DNA from: Sphingobacterium prati
GTDB lineage: Bacteria; Bacteroidota; Bacteroidia; Sphingobacteriales; Sphingobacteriaceae
Assembly (NCBI RefSeq): GCF_013167215.1
Contig: NZ_JABJWY010000037.1
Span: forward strand, 198,050-262,049
DNA: 64,000 bases
Direction: 5' to 3'
Both the position numbers and the translations under genes were made by a program. Below, piece after piece: positions 61,301 to 64,000 of the stretch (positions are counted from its first letter, which is position 1; each line of letters begins with the position of its first letter). Below the pieces are notes generated by a model that saw nothing but the letters and a program-made list of their open reading frames with translations, had not been told where the DNA came from and made no database searches.

Positions 61301-61442
61301 ATCCATGGATCTCCAGTTTGTTGGCAATAACCTATATATCTGGGATAATGTTAAGATTTTTGATCCGGAACAAGCGGCTTGGGGTGGACGTAAATACCCT
61401 ATTCCTACGACTTATTCGTTACAGGCTTATATTAATTTTTAA
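58308..61442 (+). CDS. SusC/RagA-family TonB-dependent receptor
   Basis: A 1044-residue receptor: signal peptide (ending PTFAQQ), carboxypeptidase-regulatory domain (about 30-105; LTIAGTVVDSKGQPISKVSIYIKDKPTGA), plug (about 110-240; VVVGLGAKQRKISSVGAITTVD; ALVLIDGLEGDLNTIDPADVESFSILKDASATAVYGVRGANGVVLVTTKRG) and barrel to the last residue (TTYSLQAYINF). No STN domain. It imports oligosaccharides with the SusD encoded 24 bp downstream. Confidence 0.96.
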   Translation: MMKIIYFLCILPLCFWLPPTFAQQTEEQLTIAGTVVDSKGQPISKVSIYIKDKPTGATSTDEKGAFTIKAVYGDWLVFTSVGYDLVEHLIVESTANLEIKMLDKSTNIDEVVVVGLGAKQRKISSVGAITTVDVKQLQSPAPSIANMLGGRAAGIISMQTSGEPGANIADFWVRGIGTFGANAKALVLIDGLEGDLNTIDPADVESFSILKDASATAVYGVRGANGVVLVTTKRGTVDRIQITGRANSTLSRLNRLPKYLRAYDYALLANEASAVRGSEPLFNDTELGIIQQGLDPDMYPDVSWQDEILNRNFWRQSYYASGRGGSEVARYFLSLGGNSETAAYKVDKNSIYSSNVGYNTYNYRINLDINLTKTTKVFLGSDGFLSVKKEPGYGNTDDIWKTQSTLTPISIPLQYSNGLLPGVGAGDRSSPYVMINRTGNYNNQNYKGKVTLALEQDLSSVLEGLKIRGQGAYDIHSYFSERRWMQPALYEATGRDLDGSLIMVQKVQEKPASYSKFVSQYRKYHFESTLNYDRKFGEDHRTSALVYYYISDAKDTDDATNNLTAIPVRYQGVSSRFTYGYKDTYLLDANFGYTGSENFQPGRQYGFFPSVAVGWVPTSYKFMKEAAPWLNYFKIRASYGTVGNDRIVNDIRFPYLTKADIYNGNVWGVGGIETISETRIGADNLEWERSIKSNLGIEGKLFNNKIDFVIDFFQDQRNGIFQPRVQVPDYVGVISNPYANVGRMKSSGADGNISYTTQLNNDMTLTLRGNFTYSKNVVQNWEQAYLEYAYLEYNGYPYNSIRGYQSLGLFKDEDDIKYSPTQSFGTVLPGDIKYKDVNGDGIINTLDKVPLTHSNYPLTMYGFGGEFRYKNLSLGVLFKGTGKTSFFYVGQPMKYKDVTEDTGMGYMPFFGGTNGNVISMANDPANRWIPREYALEHGIDLSLAENPNAKFPRLQYGNNSNNSQLSSFWMDDARYLRLQEVTLNYNLSLNFLKRLGVKSMDLQFVGNNLYIWDNVKIFDPEQAAWGGRKYPIPTTYSLQAYINF

Positions 61443-61465
61443 TAGCACAGAAATAACTTAAAGAT

Positions 61466-63526
61466 ATGAAAACGTCAGTAATTATAAAAAGGATAGCCAA
61501 ATCCATCTTAGCAATACAGCTGTTGTTTATGGTAGTATCCTGTAAAGATTATCTCAATATTGATAACTACTTTGACGATGAGTTTAATATAGATTCGGCT
61601 TACACCAATACGCGGTATATAGAAGCTTATATGTGGGGAGCAGCAGCGTTGTTTCCTGACGAATCCAGTACGGTCAGATCAAATTATACACCTGGACCAA
61701 TGGCAACGGACGAAGCTATAAATGGTCTTACGGGGACAGGGACTACGAATGTTTACTATGGAATGGATTTTGTCACCGGAAATATTACACCTGATTTTTA
61801 CGGTGGCGGTAGCGTTACGCTTAACCAATGGGGGAAATACTATAAAATCATTCGTAAGGCTAATAATGTGCTGAAAAATATCGACGTTCCTAGGGATATG
61901 AGCTATGCAGATCGCAACCGTATTGAAGGATATACGCGTTTTATCCGGGCTTATGCTTACTATAACCTTATTATAGATTTTGGCCCTCCAATTTTGTTGG
62001 GGGATGAAGTTGTGAATACCAATGAGGATATTGCATATTATGACCGTCCTCGGGCAACCTATGATGAAGCCATGGAATATATCTGTGGTGAATTTGAAAA
62101 GGCTGCTGTACAACTTCCTGCTGATGTTGGTCTATTGGATTTTGGTAAACCGACAAAAGGTGCTGCATTTGCACTGATTGCCCGTTTGCGCCTGATTCAC
62201 GCCAGTCCATTATTCAATGGCGGTGCTGTTGCTAATTCCTATTTTGGGAGTTGGACCCGCAAAACCGATGGGGTACATTATGTATCACAGCAATACGATG
62301 AAAAACGGTGGGCGGTAGCTGCTGCCGCCGCTAAACGTGTTATGGATATGGGACGGTATAAATTATATACAGTTCCTGCAGACGAACGAACGCCTACACT
62401 TCCAGCCGGGGTAACTTCTGATCCAAATTTCTACGGAAGCTATCCAAATGGAGCGGGTGGTATTGATGCATTTAGATCATACTCTGATGTCTTTACCGGT
62501 GAAGCTGTGGCTTCCATTAATCCCGAATACATCTGGGGACGGAATACAGAATATTTTAGAACGGATTTGAATCAGGGGGCATTTCCGCCAACTTTGGGGG
62601 GATGGGGGCGTTTTTCGGTCACTCAAAAAGTTGTAGATGCCTATTTGATGGATGACGGACGTACCAAAGAAGAGGCGCGTGGCGATACGTATTTTGAAGC
62701 GGTGGCTGACCTTCCCACCGGTGGTACCTTTGGCGATTTGTTTACGGCCCAATCACGTAATTTTTCAGGTTATCCCCTTAATGCTGGAATCTTCAAGATG
62801 TACGCCAATCGTGAAATGCGTTTTTATGCATCTGTAGGCTTTAATGGTGCTGTATGGCAGGCCTTGTCCAGTACAAGCTTGAATAATCATACCGCTCAAT
62901 ATTTTTACCAGGATCCTGATGGCCGTGGGGGTGTTTCGGCTTCATCACCCAACTATCCACTTACTGGGTATGTTATTAAGAAATGGATCCATCCATTTGA
63001 TGCAATAACTGGTACGGGAGCTCGAATGATGCCTAAAGCATATCCTATCATCCGTTATGCAGAAATATTGCTTTCTTATGCCGAGGCTTTAAACAATCTG
63101 ACTGGTAGCCATACGGTACAGGTCGGTGATAAGAGCTATACCGTGAGCCGCGATGAAAATGAGATAAAAAGTTCTTTTAATGCTGTTCGGTACCGTGCAG
63201 GTTTACCGGGATTGTCATCTGCGCAGATGACCAATAAGGCGGAGGTTCAAAAACAAGTTGAGCGTGAGCGCATGGTGGAGTTCCTATGGGAAAACAGACG
63301 TTTTTACGATGTACGTCGTTGGGGCAAGTACGAAGAGACTGAACGTGAACCTATTCGTGGTATGAACCCCGATGGTGCGGATCGGGAATCCTTCTACAAG
63401 CGAGTTTCACCAGGTACATCGTCATTCTTGACACGTCAGGTAGATAAAAAATTGATTTGGGTGCCTATACCACGTGCTGAGATGCGCAGATTGCCATCAT
63501 TGGATCAGAATCCTGGGTATAATTAG
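61466..63526 (+). CDS. SusD/RagB-family nutrient-binding outer membrane lipoprotein
   Basis: A 686-residue SusD (lipobox VVSC, Cys26) with TPR-like helices (KYYKIIRKANNVLKNIDVP; YTRFIRAYAYYNLIIDFGPPILLGDEV; RPRATYDEAMEYICGEFEKAA) and the C-terminal VERERMVEFLWENRRFYDVRRWGK plus LTRQVDKKLIWVPIPRAEMRRLPSLDQNPGY. It is longer than the usual 500-600 residues, which suits a larger binding platform for bulky glycans. Partner of the preceding SusC. Confidence 0.96.
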   Translation: MKTSVIIKRIAKSILAIQLLFMVVSCKDYLNIDNYFDDEFNIDSAYTNTRYIEAYMWGAAALFPDESSTVRSNYTPGPMATDEAINGLTGTGTTNVYYGMDFVTGNITPDFYGGGSVTLNQWGKYYKIIRKANNVLKNIDVPRDMSYADRNRIEGYTRFIRAYAYYNLIIDFGPPILLGDEVVNTNEDIAYYDRPRATYDEAMEYICGEFEKAAVQLPADVGLLDFGKPTKGAAFALIARLRLIHASPLFNGGAVANSYFGSWTRKTDGVHYVSQQYDEKRWAVAAAAAKRVMDMGRYKLYTVPADERTPTLPAGVTSDPNFYGSYPNGAGGIDAFRSYSDVFTGEAVASINPEYIWGRNTEYFRTDLNQGAFPPTLGGWGRFSVTQKVVDAYLMDDGRTKEEARGDTYFEAVADLPTGGTFGDLFTAQSRNFSGYPLNAGIFKMYANREMRFYASVGFNGAVWQALSSTSLNNHTAQYFYQDPDGRGGVSASSPNYPLTGYVIKKWIHPFDAITGTGARMMPKAYPIIRYAEILLSYAEALNNLTGSHTVQVGDKSYTVSRDENEIKSSFNAVRYRAGLPGLSSAQMTNKAEVQKQVERERMVEFLWENRRFYDVRRWGKYEETEREPIRGMNPDGADRESFYKRVSPGTSSFLTRQVDKKLIWVPIPRAEMRRLPSLDQNPGYN

Positions 63527-63556
63527 GATTAAGCAATAGAAAAAGAAAATATACAG

Positions 63557-63587
63557 GTCTTCCATAACCCAAACGTGTATGGAAGAC
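63557..63587 (+). promoter_or_regulatory. Hairpin between SusD and the DUF1735 gene
   Basis: GTCTTCCATA / TATGGAAGAC, a perfect 10-bp stem with an 11-base loop and no U-tract. It could partly terminate or stabilise the upstream mRNA. Confidence 0.6.
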
Positions 63588-63603
63588 GTTAAAATATTAA
63601 ATT

Positions 63604-64000
63604 ATGAAACGAAGTTTTATCGCAATACTAACAACGTCGATCGCTTTAGTTGCCTGTAAGGACAATGAAGTTTTCGAAAAAGAGATGTATAAAAATGAAG
63701 TGGCATTAATAAGTTCTGATTATCATAATACATTTAAAGAAGTGGTTCGCTTGACCGGAGAAGAGGTGATTGGCTATGTAGCGGCATCTTCAGGAGGTAC
63801 ACATGCGCCTGATAAAGATCTTGTTATTGAACTGGAAGAGGATCCAGAGACGTTGGTGAAATATAATTTTGCCGTGTATGATAATTCTGAAGATCTATAT
63901 GCCAAATTACTTCCCAAAGAGAAGTATGAAATCATGGATAAAAAGATTGTGATCAAAGCAGGCGAACTTACAGGCCGTACCATGGTCAAATTGCGACCGG
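63604..64000 (+). CDS. DUF1735-domain lipoprotein, cut by the window end
   Basis: The first 132 residues of a lipoprotein (signal MKRSFIAILTTSIALVAC, Cys18). The sequence SSDYHNTFKEVVRLTGEEVIGYVAASSGGTHAPDKDLVIELEEDPETLVKYNF resembles the DUF1735 immunoglobulin-like domain that sits in Bacteroidota glycan loci, often next to a GH18 endo-beta-N-acetylglucosaminidase. If so, this locus may target N-glycan-type substrates, a hypothesis to be settled by the genes beyond 64000. The frame is open to the end. Confidence 0.8.
   Translation, partial: MKRSFIAILTTSIALVACKDNEVFEKEMYKNEVALISSDYHNTFKEVVRLTGEEVIGYVAASSGGTHAPDKDLVIELEEDPETLVKYNFAVYDNSEDLYAKLLPKEKYEIMDKKIVIKAGELTGRTMVKLRP

Overview
The window looks like a chromosomal segment of a Bacteroidota bacterium, most likely a Sphingobacteriaceae (Sphingobacterium-like) genome. 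The reasons are four SusC-type or TonB-dependent receptors (three with SusD partners), FecI/FecR-type sigma/anti-sigma pairs, STN, DUF4974, DUF6600, DUF4286 and DUF6520 proteins, starts with little Shine-Dalgarno signal, and promoter motifs of the Bacteroidota type (TTG, about 20 nt, TAnnTTTG). No tRNA, rRNA or CRISPR array was recognised.

Layout. 0.2-3.6 kb: ECF sigma factor, a FecR anti-sigma factor with a duplicated N-terminus, and an STN protein with surface-type repeats instead of a TonB barrel. 3.7-5.1 kb: J-domain/KTSC protein, VF530-type protein and FMN reductase on the minus strand. 5.3-12.8 kb: a complete sigma-FecR-SusC-SusD surface-signalling and uptake operon plus a small lipoprotein. 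13.0-15.4 kb: sigma factor, HEAT-like anti-sigma candidate and DUF4097 protein. 15.5-33.1 kb: mainly housekeeping genes (methyltransferase, pncB, DUF6600 protein, Mla lipid transporter, RluA, DUF983, a catalytically dead S9 peptidase-like lipoprotein next to a two-component system, greA, HIT, then a DedA-ppa-CNNM-rsmE operon). 33.2-35.9 kb: minus-strand ATPase/permease/periplasmic protein set with a His-rich permease loop and a Zur-like palindrome over the promoter, probably a metal-responsive system. 36.2-40.2 kb: TonB receptor and beta-helix-like lipoprotein.

40.6-56.9 kb is accessory. It holds a 20-residue-repeat protein whose signal peptide is split by a poly-T frameshift, a transglutaminase-like pseudogene with three frameshifts, an orphan lipoprotein, a degraded gene, a small HTH regulator, a possible structured leader with a 37-residue ORF, then a GC-richer cassette (127-residue unknown, TlpA/DUF3738-like thioredoxin, SusC, SusD, DUF6520 protein, AraC regulator). 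57.0-64.0 kb is a second glycan-type locus (IPT/NHL lipoprotein, SusC, SusD, start of a DUF1735 lipoprotein).

The most unusual signal is noncoding. Upstream of both the TlpA-SusC-SusD cassette (46.94-47.30 kb) and the IPT-SusC-SusD locus (56.17-56.51 kb) lie arrays in which a three-base core (TAC/GAC/CAC, or CTA then TAG/CGA) recurs every 11 bases, and the sequence folds into long imperfect hairpins with many G-U pairs. Eleven bases is one turn of an A-form RNA helix. This may be an undescribed structured RNA or regulatory element; that reading is an inference.
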